This document shows, one piece after another, positions 54,294 through 63,481 of a DNA stretch of 64,000 bases. Every line of letters begins with the position of its first letter. Within the stretch, counting starts at the first letter, position 1. The notes under the pieces are model-generated. The model did not search any database. It worked only from the letters and a program-made list of their open reading frames with translations, and was not told the origin of the DNA. This DNA is from an uncultured delta proteobacterium (lineage in GTDB: Bacteria > Desulfobacterota > Desulfobulbia > Desulfobulbales > Desulfocapsaceae). The stretch covers positions 1-64,000 of the forward strand of contig CAIUQR010000057.1 in NCBI GenBank assembly GCA_903901335.1, read 5' to 3'. The position numbers were made by a program, and so were the translations under genes.

Positions 54294-55745
54294 ATGCGAT
54301 TTCTATTTTGCTGTGAATTCTATCATCCCAGCGTCGGCGGTGTCCAGGAGGTGATGCGTCAAATAGCTGAAGGTCTGGTGCGGCGCGGCCACTCTGTTAC
54401 GGTGGCGACGACTCGCCTGGCAAATCGCACATCATGCGAATTGAACGGTGTACGAATAGAAGAGTTCGGTGTAATGGGCAATTTCGCGGGGGGGATAAGT
54501 GGCGAAGTTGAGCGTTACCGTGAATATGTTCTGAAAGCCGATGTAGATGCCATTATGATCAAGGCGGCCCAACAGTGGACATTCGACGCACTTTGGCCGG
54601 TGCTGCCCGGGATCAAAGCTCGAAAGGTCTTCATTCCGTGCGGGTTTTCAGGACTGTATTTTCCTTCCTTCGCGGAATATTTCAAGAAACTTCCTGATAT
54701 ACTTCGTTTATTCGATCACCTGATATTTTATGCGACTCGCTATCGCGATATCGAGTTTGCGCGCACACATGGCATTAAGCACTTCTCGATTATCCCGAAT
54801 GGAGCAAGCGAGGTAGAGTTTGCGGCTCCTGTCGACCCGCTTTTTCGTTCACGGCATAATATCCCTGAAGACAGCTTTATATTTCTCACTGTCGGGAGTC
54901 TGACCGGGGCCAAAGGCCATCTGGAGATTGCTCAGGCCTTCGCCAGGATGGATACAGGCGGGCGAAAGGCAGTCCTGATTTTGAATGGCAATATCCCTGT
55001 CTCGCCTCAGGTCGTAGGTGTGGCTGGAGATAGCATTACAGAAAAACCATCTGTTTTTATTAAAGCCGATCAGTGTGGATCCGGCCGAATTCCCTGCGCC
55101 AGGGAATTAATGGAGGCCGTATGTTCGCGAGGCTGTGCTTTTTGGGGTAAGGTTTCATCTGCAATGCAGCTGATGTGCCGCGCATTTAAAATTGCAATCA
55201 ATGAAGGCTGGCATGGTGTTGAAAATCGATTGGTTTTAATCTTTACTGGTCGAAAATTAGAGGGCTTGCCTTCCCTGGCATTGAAATTGATTCCACAGCG
55301 ATGGATAAACCCTCTTGGTTATTGGATTAAACAATCAAACAAGCAGCCCTGCAAACGAGCAATAACATCGGATCTTCCGCGACCGGAGTTGATCCAGGCA
55401 TTCAAGAACGCAGATTTGTTTGTATTTGCATCGAACATCGAATATTCTCCGCTTGTCCTCTTTGAGTCGGCTGCCGCCGGCACGCCTTTTTTGACTGTGC
55501 CTGTTGGTAATTCAGAGGAGATTGCCGAATGGACCGGTGGCGGGATTATTTGTCCTGCATCAATAGAAAAAAATGGAATTACTCGTGTCTGCCCGGAGGT
55601 TCTTGCCGCCGAAATGCAGAAAGCTATGGGCTCTCCGCTGTTGTTAGCCCAACTTGGCCGTATGGGACATGAGCAATGGAAACAACGTTTTACCTGGTCG
55701 CATCTTGTTTGCCTCTATGAGGAAATATTATGCAAACCATCTTAG
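54294..55745 (+). CDS. Glycosyltransferase family 4
   Basis: A 483-residue GT-B fold glycosyltransferase. The N-terminal acceptor domain has FYHPSVGGVQEVMRQIAEGL (residues 9-28), and the donor domain FLTVGSLTGAKGHLEIAQAF near 200 and the E-x7-E-like region EYSPLVLFESAAAGTPFL near 383-400. Compared with family norms of about 380 residues it is long: about 100 residues between the two donor motifs (about 245-345, Cys-rich) form an insertion. The sugar is unknown. It follows the GT2 gene by 17 bases. Confidence 0.88.
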   Translation: MRFLFCCEFYHPSVGGVQEVMRQIAEGLVRRGHSVTVATTRLANRTSCELNGVRIEEFGVMGNFAGGISGEVERYREYVLKADVDAIMIKAAQQWTFDALWPVLPGIKARKVFIPCGFSGLYFPSFAEYFKKLPDILRLFDHLIFYATRYRDIEFARTHGIKHFSIIPNGASEVEFAAPVDPLFRSRHNIPEDSFIFLTVGSLTGAKGHLEIAQAFARMDTGGRKAVLILNGNIPVSPQVVGVAGDSITEKPSVFIKADQCGSGRIPCARELMEAVCSRGCAFWGKVSSAMQLMCRAFKIAINEGWHGVENRLVLIFTGRKLEGLPSLALKLIPQRWINPLGYWIKQSNKQPCKRAITSDLPRPELIQAFKNADLFVFASNIEYSPLVLFESAAAGTPFLTVPVGNSEEIAEWTGGGIICPASIEKNGITRVCPEVLAAEMQKAMGSPLLLAQLGRMGHEQWKQRFTWSHLVCLYEEILCKPS

Positions 55746-55860
55746 AATTCATAGCCGGTCAGGGCGAACAAGACCTTGGTGTATATCTCGAAAAAAGAAC
55801 ATATATATCAGACAGATATTTCTGTTGTTGTGTTGCAATCTGTTGAGTCATTATGATTTT

Positions 55861-56898
55861 ATGAACAAAAGAATTGATAGTATTGACGCATTGAAAGGAT
55901 TTGCTATTGTATTGGTCGTGTCGGGCCATGCTATACAGTCAAGTACTTGTTCTTTTGATGAAAATGTATATTTCCGTATTATCTATTCTTTCCATATGCC
56001 GCTCTTTATGTTCTTGAGCGGTCTGGTCGCCTCGCACTCTTGCGATGTTCCGGTATGGCCATATTTGAAAAAGAAATTCATCGCGCTTGTTGTGCCATTT
56101 GTCTCTTGGTATGCTGTGGGGTATTTTGCTAACGGTGCGTATCACACCATTACGCTTAAAACATATATAGTTAGGCTATTGCTTTCTCCTGACTATGGCC
56201 TGTGGTTTCTATGGATCCTTTTTTTGAATTATTGTTTTTTGGCTATAGCGGTAAGAATGGAAAAAAGATTGGGTATTTTTGCATATCTTGTGATTGTGCT
56301 ACTTATTGAATTAGCACCGTTTCGATGTCTTGGTGTTGGTATTTTGAAGATTCATTTTGTCTATTTTATAGCTGGATACCTCCTAATGAAATACAAGGAA
56401 ATTTTAAAAAGATATCTTATTCACGCTCAAATTGCTGCAGTGATAATTTTTCCTGTGTTAGTGTCTCAATGGCACAGGACGAAAGGGTTCAGCTTTTCCT
56501 CGCAAATCAATAATTGGGTCGAGTCTTATGGCTATTTCCTGCATATTCCGCAATTGATTGTATATTATGGATGTGTTCTTTCCTTAGCCTTTTCAGGGAT
56601 GGCTCTTTCATATATTTTTATCAGCAATATCAGAACAGCTTTCTTTTACAAGTATCTTTGCAGGCTTGGGAAGTACACTTTGGATATATATGTTTCTCAT
56701 CTGTATTTTTTATACGGAATAGGTCTTGGCGCAACTAGAATTTTCTCATCAGCTTTGGCAGCAGTTGTTGTCTCGTTAATGCTATCACTTTTGATTTTAA
56801 GAAAGTTTAGAATATTGAATTTGCTTTTTCTTGGAAATAGGGCAAAAACTGCCAACAAAATTAATCCCGAGATGGTCACGGCATCAGCGCTTGTTTAA
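55861..56898 (+). CDS. Acyltransferase 3 family O-acetyltransferase
   Basis: A 345-residue inner-membrane protein with about ten membrane helices. The family start IDSIDALKGFAIVLVVSGHAI (residues 4-24) has the conserved D-x-x-K/R-G-x-A-I and catalytic His (SGH). Members O-acetylate sugars of O-antigens and exopolysaccharides. I chose ATG 55861, which begins at the family N-terminus; a longer frame overlaps the upstream glycosyltransferase gene by about 90 bases and is not supported. There are 115 bases before it without a gene. Confidence 0.88.
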   Translation: MNKRIDSIDALKGFAIVLVVSGHAIQSSTCSFDENVYFRIIYSFHMPLFMFLSGLVASHSCDVPVWPYLKKKFIALVVPFVSWYAVGYFANGAYHTITLKTYIVRLLLSPDYGLWFLWILFLNYCFLAIAVRMEKRLGIFAYLVIVLLIELAPFRCLGVGILKIHFVYFIAGYLLMKYKEILKRYLIHAQIAAVIIFPVLVSQWHRTKGFSFSSQINNWVESYGYFLHIPQLIVYYGCVLSLAFSGMALSYIFISNIRTAFFYKYLCRLGKYTLDIYVSHLYFLYGIGLGATRIFSSALAAVVVSLMLSLLILRKFRILNLLFLGNRAKTANKINPEMVTASALV

Positions 56899-56983
56899 TG
56901 CGATTAAAAAAATGGTTATCAGGTTTTCGACCACATAACCGATAGAAAAAATTAATCATTTTGTTGTATTCTTGCGAAAAATT

Positions 56984-57631
56984 ATGAAAAAAATCTTGCG
57001 ATCCGCCTTCTCTGCAATGTATAGAAAATATCAAAACTGGCAACGAAGAGATGCCTTTCTGAAAGTATCGCCACCCTATCGCTTGCACCTCGGCTGCGGG
57101 AATATACGCATCACCGGGTTTTGCAACGTTGATGTTGTGGAGACAATAGCAACCGACATCATCGATGATGTGAAGACATTACAGCTCTTTCCGGCGGAAT
57201 CGGCAAGCGAGATTTATGCCTGCCATGTACTCGAACATTTTTCTCATGAGGATATCCCGCGCATTCTGAAACGCTGGTACGAAGTCCTGCAGCCAGGGGG
57301 ATGCCTTCGCATATCGGTTCCCGATACTGATCGAATAGTAAAGATTTACTCCAATAATTGGAAACATTTTCAAACACCTGGTAACTCGCCCTGGATAGGG
57401 CTTATCTATGGCGGTCAGTCGTCTCCCTACGACTATCATAAAACAGGATTCAATTTCTGCTGGCTGAAATATCTTCTGGAGTCCTGCGGCTTCAGTGATT
57501 GCCGGGAGTATCCGCATGAACCTCACTTCATAAATGGTCTTCAGGACGGTTCACTTGCGAAGGAACCTTTTGGAGAATATTTATCTCTTAATATGTTTAC
57601 GATTAAGCCTCAAAAGGGTATTAATCAATAA
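56984..57631 (+). CDS. Class I SAM-dependent methyltransferase
   Basis: A 215-residue methyltransferase of the Methyltransf_11 type. Motif I is LHLGCGNIRITGFCNVD (about 36-52), the post-motif SEIYACHVLEHFSHEDIPRIL is clear and LQPGGCLRISVPD follows. It is the third methyltransferase domain of the cluster. ATG 56984 follows a TTG four codons earlier; no clear ribosome-binding site helps to choose. It lies 85 bases after the acyltransferase gene and before a GT2 gene. Confidence 0.85.
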   Translation: MKKILRSAFSAMYRKYQNWQRRDAFLKVSPPYRLHLGCGNIRITGFCNVDVVETIATDIIDDVKTLQLFPAESASEIYACHVLEHFSHEDIPRILKRWYEVLQPGGCLRISVPDTDRIVKIYSNNWKHFQTPGNSPWIGLIYGGQSSPYDYHKTGFNFCWLKYLLESCGFSDCREYPHEPHFINGLQDGSLAKEPFGEYLSLNMFTIKPQKGINQ

Positions 57632-57685
57632 TGAAATTAAATACGGGATGTTATCGGATGTTCTCTTTGTTGTTTTTCCTGCATC

Positions 57686-58546
57686 GTGATTAAAGATACC
57701 CACCCGATTGAAATCAGTGTCGTTTTGCCGGTATATAATGGAGCGACTACGCTTGCCTGTGCGCTGCGTTCGGTTTTCGCGCAAACGCTCCAAAACTATG
57801 AAATAGTACTCTTAGATGACGGTTCAACCGACAACTCAGTCAAAGTGGCGGAGACGTTTTCTGATCACCGTCTCCATATTATAAAAGACGGAACAAACAG
57901 GGGGCTTGCATATCGGCTGAATCAGGGGATTGACCTTGCTCGCGGCCGGTATATCGCCAGAATGGATGCCGATGATATCTGCTTTCCGAAGAGACTGGAA
58001 CGTCAATTTGATTTCCTGGAAACGCATTCGACTATAGACTTGCTCGGTTGTCGCGCTATTGTTTTTCGAGGCGGTAAGGAAATAATTGGGTTGATGCCGT
58101 TCCGGGCCGCGCATGAAGAGATCTGTGCCCGGCCGTGGAGCGGTTTGTATCTCTGTCACCCTACATGGATGGGACGTGCCGAATGGTTCCGGCGTCATCG
58201 ATATCGTTTCCCGGAAGTCCTTCTTGCCGAAGATCAGGACCTGCTTCTCCGGACGTACCCGACGAGCCAATTCGCCTGTCTTGAAGATGTGTTGTTGGCC
58301 TACCGCAAGGAAAACTTTCATCTTGGCAAGACCTTGCGTGCGCGCCGGTCGCTCCTCAATACCCAACTTACGCACTTTCTTCGCCGCCACCAATATTTCA
58401 ATGCAGTTTTGGCGATTGGAATTACCGGCGTAAAGATTATTGTTGATTGCCTTGCAGCTGTTCCGGGCTGCGAGGCTGTTTTTTTTAGAAGAATGTCCGA
58501 ACCGGTTTCTGCTTCGGTAACAAAAGAACTGCAATTGATTGAATGA
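57686..58546 (+). CDS. Glycosyltransferase family 2
   Basis: A 286-residue GT-A fold enzyme with the GT2 start ISVVLPVYNGATTLACALRS (residues 9-28), VLLDDGSTDNS and the DXD-type ARMDADDICF (about 90-99). The later AEDQDLLLR region is the likely acidic catalytic base block. It starts at GTG with no obvious ribosome-binding site; no ATG fits the conserved N-terminus. The donor sugar is unknown. It is followed by a GT4 gene. Confidence 0.9.
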   Translation: MIKDTHPIEISVVLPVYNGATTLACALRSVFAQTLQNYEIVLLDDGSTDNSVKVAETFSDHRLHIIKDGTNRGLAYRLNQGIDLARGRYIARMDADDICFPKRLERQFDFLETHSTIDLLGCRAIVFRGGKEIIGLMPFRAAHEEICARPWSGLYLCHPTWMGRAEWFRRHRYRFPEVLLAEDQDLLLRTYPTSQFACLEDVLLAYRKENFHLGKTLRARRSLLNTQLTHFLRRHQYFNAVLAIGITGVKIIVDCLAAVPGCEAVFFRRMSEPVSASVTKELQLIE

Positions 58547-58606
58547 AAGAGAAACCAACTTCGCAGCTTTTGCTCTTTTCGGTCTTAAAAAGTCAATCAA
58601 TAAGAA

Positions 58607-59800
58607 ATGCGTAGTCATGTAACTAAACGGATTTGTTTTATTACTACCTTGCCGGTTACTTTAAAGGCGTTCGTCCGTCCGCAGACGGAGTTCTTGCTGC
58701 AAAATGGGTGGGATGTCACCTGGATTTGCGCCGAAGATACAGATTTTTCCAAAGACATTCCGAATGGAGTCAGGTATATACCGCTAAAGTTTAAACGCGG
58801 ATTGGATTTCTTTGGCATACCGGGGGCAATTTTTGCCTTGAACAATCTCTTTAAAAATGAACATTTTGACGTCGTACAGTATTCGACACCAAATGCAGCA
58901 TTTTATGCCAGTACTGCTGCGCGGCTGGCTGGAGTTCCGATTCGCATTTATGCGCAGTGGGGGATACGCTATGTCGGTTTTGACGGCATAGCGCGTTTTG
59001 TATTTAAACTCCTTGAGCGCTGGTGTTGCACCTGTTCGACCGTTGTTGAACCGGATAGCTTGAGTAATCTGGAATTTTCTATACAAGAAAATCTTTATCC
59101 CGGAAAAAAAGGCCGGGTTATCTGGAATGGAAGTGCGTGTGGTATAGATTTAGCTCGATTTGACAGAGCTCGGAAAAGATCCTGGAGAGATGGGTATCGG
59201 CAGAAAATCGGTATAGAGTCCAATCACCTGGTCGTCGGTTTTGTCGGTTCGATTAGAAAGGATAAAGGCTGTAATGAACTTATAGCTGCCTGTCGCAGCT
59301 TTTTTGGTGATATGCCGGAGGCACGTTTATTGCTTATTGGTGATAAGAATTTTTTTTACACTATCAAAAAAGATCTGCGTGATTGGGTTGAAACGTCGCA
59401 TCAGGTAGTATATGTCTTTCCAAATAAAGAGATACCGCAATATATGTCCTGCATGGATGTATTTTCATTGCCGAGTTACCGGGAAGGTTTTGGAATGGTA
59501 ATAATTGAAGCTGAAGCAATGGGTGTACCTGTGGCAGTAAGTGACGTTCCAGGCCCGATAGATGCGATTTTACCCGGAAAAACAGGCGTAGCAGTACCTG
59601 TGAAAGATACGGAAGCCTTGGCGGCAGCATTGAAAATGCTCCTTGGAGACAAAGAAAAACGAGAAGTTTTTGGTGAGAATGCTGCGAAATTTGTGCGCGA
59701 AAATTTCGAACAAAAAGAATTTCTTCATCGTGTCCTGCAAGATAAGGAACGTCTTCTGGCAGAGTACCAGCTCTATGTAGAGGGAAAAAGTGAAAAGTAA
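58607..59800 (+). CDS. Glycosyltransferase family 4
   Basis: A 397-residue GT-B fold glycosyltransferase. The N-terminal domain has RICFITTLPVTLKAFVRPQTEFL, and the C-terminal domain VVGFVGSIRKDKGCNELI and the donor-binding FSLPSYREGFGMVIIEAEAMGVPV with the E-x7-E pair. It resembles PglA-type enzymes that extend the lipid-linked primer, which suits the PglC-like gene it overlaps by 11 bases. The sugar is not determined. Confidence 0.92.
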   Translation: MRSHVTKRICFITTLPVTLKAFVRPQTEFLLQNGWDVTWICAEDTDFSKDIPNGVRYIPLKFKRGLDFFGIPGAIFALNNLFKNEHFDVVQYSTPNAAFYASTAARLAGVPIRIYAQWGIRYVGFDGIARFVFKLLERWCCTCSTVVEPDSLSNLEFSIQENLYPGKKGRVIWNGSACGIDLARFDRARKRSWRDGYRQKIGIESNHLVVGFVGSIRKDKGCNELIAACRSFFGDMPEARLLLIGDKNFFYTIKKDLRDWVETSHQVVYVFPNKEIPQYMSCMDVFSLPSYREGFGMVIIEAEAMGVPVAVSDVPGPIDAILPGKTGVAVPVKDTEALAAALKMLLGDKEKREVFGENAAKFVRENFEQKEFLHRVLQDKERLLAEYQLYVEGKSEK

Positions 59801-60398
59801 GCGCTTTTTTGATCTTATAGCAGCAATTATTGGTTTTTTCATAGTGTTACCGTTATGTTTTGCTCTTAGTCTTTTGATATGGAGAAGGATTGGTTCGCCT
59901 GTTTTTTTTTGCCAGATCCGTCCTGGTTTATGTGGCCAACCATTTCGAATGGTTAAATTCCGGACAATGACCGACAAGAGAGATGAGAAGGGTGAGCTGT
60001 TACCCGACGACAAGAGACTGACAAAATTCGGCCGTTTTTTACGGAGCACCAGTCTCGATGAGCTTCCGGAGTTGTTGAACGTGATTAAAGGAGATATGAG
60101 TCTGGTGGGACCGCGCCCTCTGCTTATGGAATATCTGGAAAGGTATACACCCGAACAGGCCAGGCGGCATGAGGTACGGCCGGGAATTACAGGATGGGCG
60201 CAGGTAAATGGGAGAAACGCTCTCTCGTGGGAAGAAAAATTTGAACTGGATGTCTGGTATGTGGATAACAGGTCGTTCTGGTTGGATATAAAGATTCTGT
60301 TTTTGACGGTGTTGAAAACAATTCGCCGGGATGGGATCAGTGCCGAAGGTGAAGCCACCATGAGCAAATTTATGGGGTCGGATCGTAATGCAAAATGA
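59790..60398 (+). CDS. PglC-like initiating phosphosugar transferase
   Basis: A 202-residue monotopic membrane enzyme that transfers a phospho-sugar from UDP to undecaprenyl phosphate. A single N-terminal membrane-embedded helix (RFFDLIAAIIGFFIVLPLCF) leads to the conserved core: MVKFRTMTDKRDEKG, the catalytic block LRSTSLDELPELLNVIKGDM, SLVGPRPLL and RPGITGWAQVNGRN. The small size and TSLDELPEL match PglC-type enzymes using diNAcBac. It starts at GTG inside the end of the GT4 gene. Genes for PglD- and PglE-like enzymes follow with overlaps, which strongly suggests a bacillosamine-type priming sugar. Confidence 0.93.
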   Translation: MKSKRFFDLIAAIIGFFIVLPLCFALSLLIWRRIGSPVFFCQIRPGLCGQPFRMVKFRTMTDKRDEKGELLPDDKRLTKFGRFLRSTSLDELPELLNVIKGDMSLVGPRPLLMEYLERYTPEQARRHEVRPGITGWAQVNGRNALSWEEKFELDVWYVDNRSFWLDIKILFLTVLKTIRRDGISAEGEATMSKFMGSDRNAK

Positions 60399-61011
60399 GA
60401 ATCAGCCGATATTTATTTTTGGTGCCGGCGGACATGCGAAGGTCCTTATCGATATCGTAGAAAAAAGTAGTGTTTTTTCACTTTCATTTCTCGTTGATGA
60501 CGATCCGTTGCTCAGAGGTACAGCTTTTTTGGGTTATCCGGTGATTGGTGGAAAAAAAGAACTTACCGCACTGGAAAGAAGAGTAGAATGTGCATTGATA
60601 GCGATTGGAAACAACGCAGCTCGATGTGCTGTCGGTCAATGGCTGCAAGCCAATGGGTATACATTGATCAGTGCTGCCCATCCTTCCTCGCAGATTGGAA
60701 GGGCGGTTGAAATAGGCGCAGGGACTGTGCTCATGGCCAATACTGTGGTTAATCCTTCATCAAAAGTAGGGGACAATGTTATCATTAACACCGGTGCTAC
60801 GGTTGATCATGATTGTGTAATCGGGGATGGTGTTCATATCGCACCAGGTGCAACAGTTTGCGGAACCGTCAAAGTAGGTAAAAAGTCGTTTATTGGGGCC
60901 GGATCAACCGTCATCAATAACATCACGATTGGGAAAAATGTTTTCATCGGGGCTGGAACCACGGTCTCCTCCGATGTCTCAGACGGGATGAGGATAGTCG
61001 GGCCGCGTTGA
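60388..61011 (+). CDS. PglD-like sugar N-acetyltransferase
   Basis: A 207-residue acetyltransferase of the PglD/NeuD family. The N-terminal Rossmann-like part has FIFGAGGHAKVLIDIVEKS (residues 9-27), followed by a left-handed beta-helix with hexapeptides VVNPSSKVGDNVIINTG, VCGTVKVGKKSFIGAGS and TIGKNVFIGAGTTV. The catalytic His lies in GATVDHDCVIGDG. It acetylates a 4-amino-4,6-dideoxy sugar with acetyl-CoA. It overlaps the PglC-like gene by 11 bases and the aminotransferase frame by four if that starts at TTG 61008. Confidence 0.93.
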   Translation: MQNENQPIFIFGAGGHAKVLIDIVEKSSVFSLSFLVDDDPLLRGTAFLGYPVIGGKKELTALERRVECALIAIGNNAARCAVGQWLQANGYTLISAAHPSSQIGRAVEIGAGTVLMANTVVNPSSKVGDNVIINTGATVDHDCVIGDGVHIAPGATVCGTVKVGKKSFIGAGSTVINNITIGKNVFIGAGTTVSSDVSDGMRIVGPR

Positions 61012-61046
61012 AATCTATAAAAAATATGCAAGAAGATCAAAATAAT

Positions 61047-62180
61047 ATGAGCAGTCGAATCTTTCTCTCCCCTCCCCACATGGGCGGTCGGGAACTTGAA
61101 TTTATCCACGAGGCGTTCGACTCAAATTATATCGCCCCGGTTGGCCCTCAGGTTGATAAATTTGAGAGTGAGTTTGCCGCCATGGTCGGGATAAAGCATG
61201 CAGCTGCCGTGGCTTCCGGCACTGCTGCCCTGCATCTCGCCCTGCGTTATATTGGTGTTCAAAGCGGCGATGAAGTCGCATGTTCCTCCTTCACCTTTGT
61301 GGCCAGTGCTAATGCAATTCTCTATCAGGGAGCGGTCCCGGTTTTTATCGATTCGGATGAAGAGAGTTGGAACATGGACCCGAATCTTCTCGAACAATTG
61401 TTCGAGAAGAGAGCCCGGACAAAAAAGCTGCCAAAAGCAGTTGTGCTTGTCCACCTGTATGGTCAACCGGCCGACATTGACAGGATTGCCGGCATTTGCA
61501 ACCGCTACCAGGTAGCGTTGATTGAGGATGCCGCGGAGGCCCTGGGGGCGGAATATAAAGGGAAGGCGCCCGGCACCTTCGCCAAGGCGGGGATCTTCTC
61601 CTTTAACGGGAATAAGATCATCACCACCTCCGGTGGCGGAATGATCGTTTCGGATGATGAGGCACTGATCCGGAAGGTGAAATTCTGGGCGACGCAGGCG
61701 CGTGACCAGGGCTTGCATTACGAACATTCCGAATTGGGATATAACTATCGGATGAGTAATATCCTGGCGGCAATCGGCCGGGGGCAGCTGGGCGTTCTTC
61801 GGGAACGGGTTGAGGGGAAGCGAAAGATATTCGAGACCTACAAAAAGGCCTTATCTCAGTTGCCTGGTGTTGCGTTTATGCCGGAGCCTGATTTTTGCCG
61901 TTCTACCCGGTGGCTCACCTGTCTGACTATTGATCCCGAATGTTCCGGCACGGATCGGGACAGGGTAATCAAGGTCTTGGAGGACAATAATATCGAATCC
62001 AGGCCAACCTGGAAACCTATGCATCAGCAGCCCTTATACAACAGAAATGAAATGATTGGCGGGGCCGTTGCAAAAAGGCTGTTTGAGCAGGGTATCTGCC
62101 TGCCTTCCGGAACAAGTATGTCGGATGAAGATCAAGACAGGGTGATCAGGCTGGTTCGAACTTGCTGGGGGATGGGTTAA
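61047..62180 (+). CDS. PglE-like PLP-dependent sugar aminotransferase (DegT/DnrJ/EryC1/StrS)
   Basis: A 377-residue aminotransferase that adds an amino group to a 4-keto-6-deoxy sugar. The N-terminus RIFLSPPHMGGRELEFIHEA is typical of PglE-type enzymes; PLP contacts are GTAALHLALR, EDAAEALGA, and the Schiff-base lysine in SFNGNKIITTSGGGM (about residue 188). I chose ATG 61047 because the family's conserved start follows it and AAGAAGA lies upstream; TTG 61008, overlapping the PglD-like stop, and ATG 61026 are alternatives. Together with the dehydratase at 45195 and the PglD- and PglC-like genes it completes a diNAcBac-type pathway. Confidence 0.92.
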   Translation: MSSRIFLSPPHMGGRELEFIHEAFDSNYIAPVGPQVDKFESEFAAMVGIKHAAAVASGTAALHLALRYIGVQSGDEVACSSFTFVASANAILYQGAVPVFIDSDEESWNMDPNLLEQLFEKRARTKKLPKAVVLVHLYGQPADIDRIAGICNRYQVALIEDAAEALGAEYKGKAPGTFAKAGIFSFNGNKIITTSGGGMIVSDDEALIRKVKFWATQARDQGLHYEHSELGYNYRMSNILAAIGRGQLGVLRERVEGKRKIFETYKKALSQLPGVAFMPEPDFCRSTRWLTCLTIDPECSGTDRDRVIKVLEDNNIESRPTWKPMHQQPLYNRNEMIGGAVAKRLFEQGICLPSGTSMSDEDQDRVIRLVRTCWGMG

Positions 62181-63418
62181 TGTTTGAACGTCTGAGAATC
62201 ACCCCGTCTCTTCCCCGCTCCGGAGATCAATGGGTGGCTGGGATCGCGTCGTTATTGCCTATGAGTCTGGTTCTTGGGAATGTCGCGTTTGAAGTGGTCA
62301 TCGGCTTAACCGGCCTTTTATGGTTGGTACAATCTGTTTTTATTCGGCATGAATCTCTGCTGCGAATTCGCAGGCATTTGATTTTTTGGCCATTGGTTAT
62401 CTGGATGACCGGGATTATGCTCAGCAGAGTGGCAAACCCCTTTTCAACCATCGAATTTTTTCATGATCTGGTCTTCTTGCGTTTTGTTTTATTTGTCCTG
62501 GCTATTGTAGACATTTCTGTGCGTTTGCCTATAGATCGTTATTTGCTTGGCGGAGCGGTTGCCGGGATTATCTGGGCGGCATTCAATACCCTCTGTGCCC
62601 ATGTCCTTGGTTTTGATAGTATAGGGGCGCCTGTACGCTTCTATACGGATAAACTCTTAACTGCCGAACGTATTGCTGTTTTTTGCGCATACATGTTTCC
62701 CTTCTTTGTGGTCAGGCTTACTTCCTGCAGGGACAAAGAAAGGGCCGAAAAGATCTTTCTGTGCGTACTTACCGTGCTTTGTCTGGGTCTGCTTGTTTTA
62801 ATGAAAATCCGAACGGCATGGCTGGCAGCGGCAATAGGTATTCTGGGGGGCGCGGTCATCGCTCTCTGCGGCCGGGTTCGATGGCTGATGGCAGGGAGTA
62901 TTGCGATGGCTGTGATCGCTGGCGGCAGCCTGGTGTATTATACAGGTTATCAACGCGGATTGGACACTGTCTATGATCGATATTGGATCTGGCAGAGAAG
63001 CCTGACCCTGTGGCTGGAACACCCCTTATTGGGCGTGGGTGTTTCCGGTTTTGCCAAGGCTTTCCATCATCTGGTGGCTGATACGGATTTAAAGCCGTAT
63101 ATCGCTCCCAACGGGCAGGCATATAAGTTTGATAACGCAACCAATGCGCATAATCTGGTTTTGACACTGCTGAGTTGTACCGGACTCTGGGGGCTGGGGT
63201 CATTTTTTTGGCTGGTCATCGCCGCAACACGCCAATGGCTGAAAGATGACTTTTCCCGGCGGATCAGTCTCGGGGTGATTCCCTTTGTTTTAGTCGGAAT
63301 CGGGCTCACGGGATACAGTATCTATGATTCTTTTTATGCGAGTATCGTTATGTATTTTCTGGCTTGGATGGCGTCTCGAACCGCGGGGAATCATGGGCAG
63401 GAAGGGGTCCTTTCTTAA
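62180..63418 (+). CDS. O-antigen ligase/polymerase-like membrane protein (Wzy_C family)
   Basis: A 412-residue inner-membrane protein with about ten to twelve membrane helices. The family core is clear: KIRTAWLAAAIGILGGAV, then the periplasmic loop with WLEHPLLGVGVSGFAKAFHH and TNAHNLVLTLLSCTGLWGL, where the His of NAHN and the R of the earlier RTAW match the ligase/polymerase motif. Such proteins attach O-antigen to lipid A core (WaaL) or polymerise it (Wzy); with an ABC exporter in the cluster, a ligase is the more likely role. Its ATG overlaps the aminotransferase stop by one base. Confidence 0.87.
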   Translation: MFERLRITPSLPRSGDQWVAGIASLLPMSLVLGNVAFEVVIGLTGLLWLVQSVFIRHESLLRIRRHLIFWPLVIWMTGIMLSRVANPFSTIEFFHDLVFLRFVLFVLAIVDISVRLPIDRYLLGGAVAGIIWAAFNTLCAHVLGFDSIGAPVRFYTDKLLTAERIAVFCAYMFPFFVVRLTSCRDKERAEKIFLCVLTVLCLGLLVLMKIRTAWLAAAIGILGGAVIALCGRVRWLMAGSIAMAVIAGGSLVYYTGYQRGLDTVYDRYWIWQRSLTLWLEHPLLGVGVSGFAKAFHHLVADTDLKPYIAPNGQAYKFDNATNAHNLVLTLLSCTGLWGLGSFFWLVIAATRQWLKDDFSRRISLGVIPFVLVGIGLTGYSIYDSFYASIVMYFLAWMASRTAGNHGQEGVLS

Positions 63419-63481
63419 TATCAATTATCGTAATGTGTTGTCTCTTGGTATTGCTGTGGATGAGTTGTGTAAGAGGCTCCT

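Noticed and set aside
55654-55860. Upstream extension of the acyltransferase frame
   Set aside because: It overlaps the end of the GT4 gene in another frame, and the conserved family start lies at 55861.
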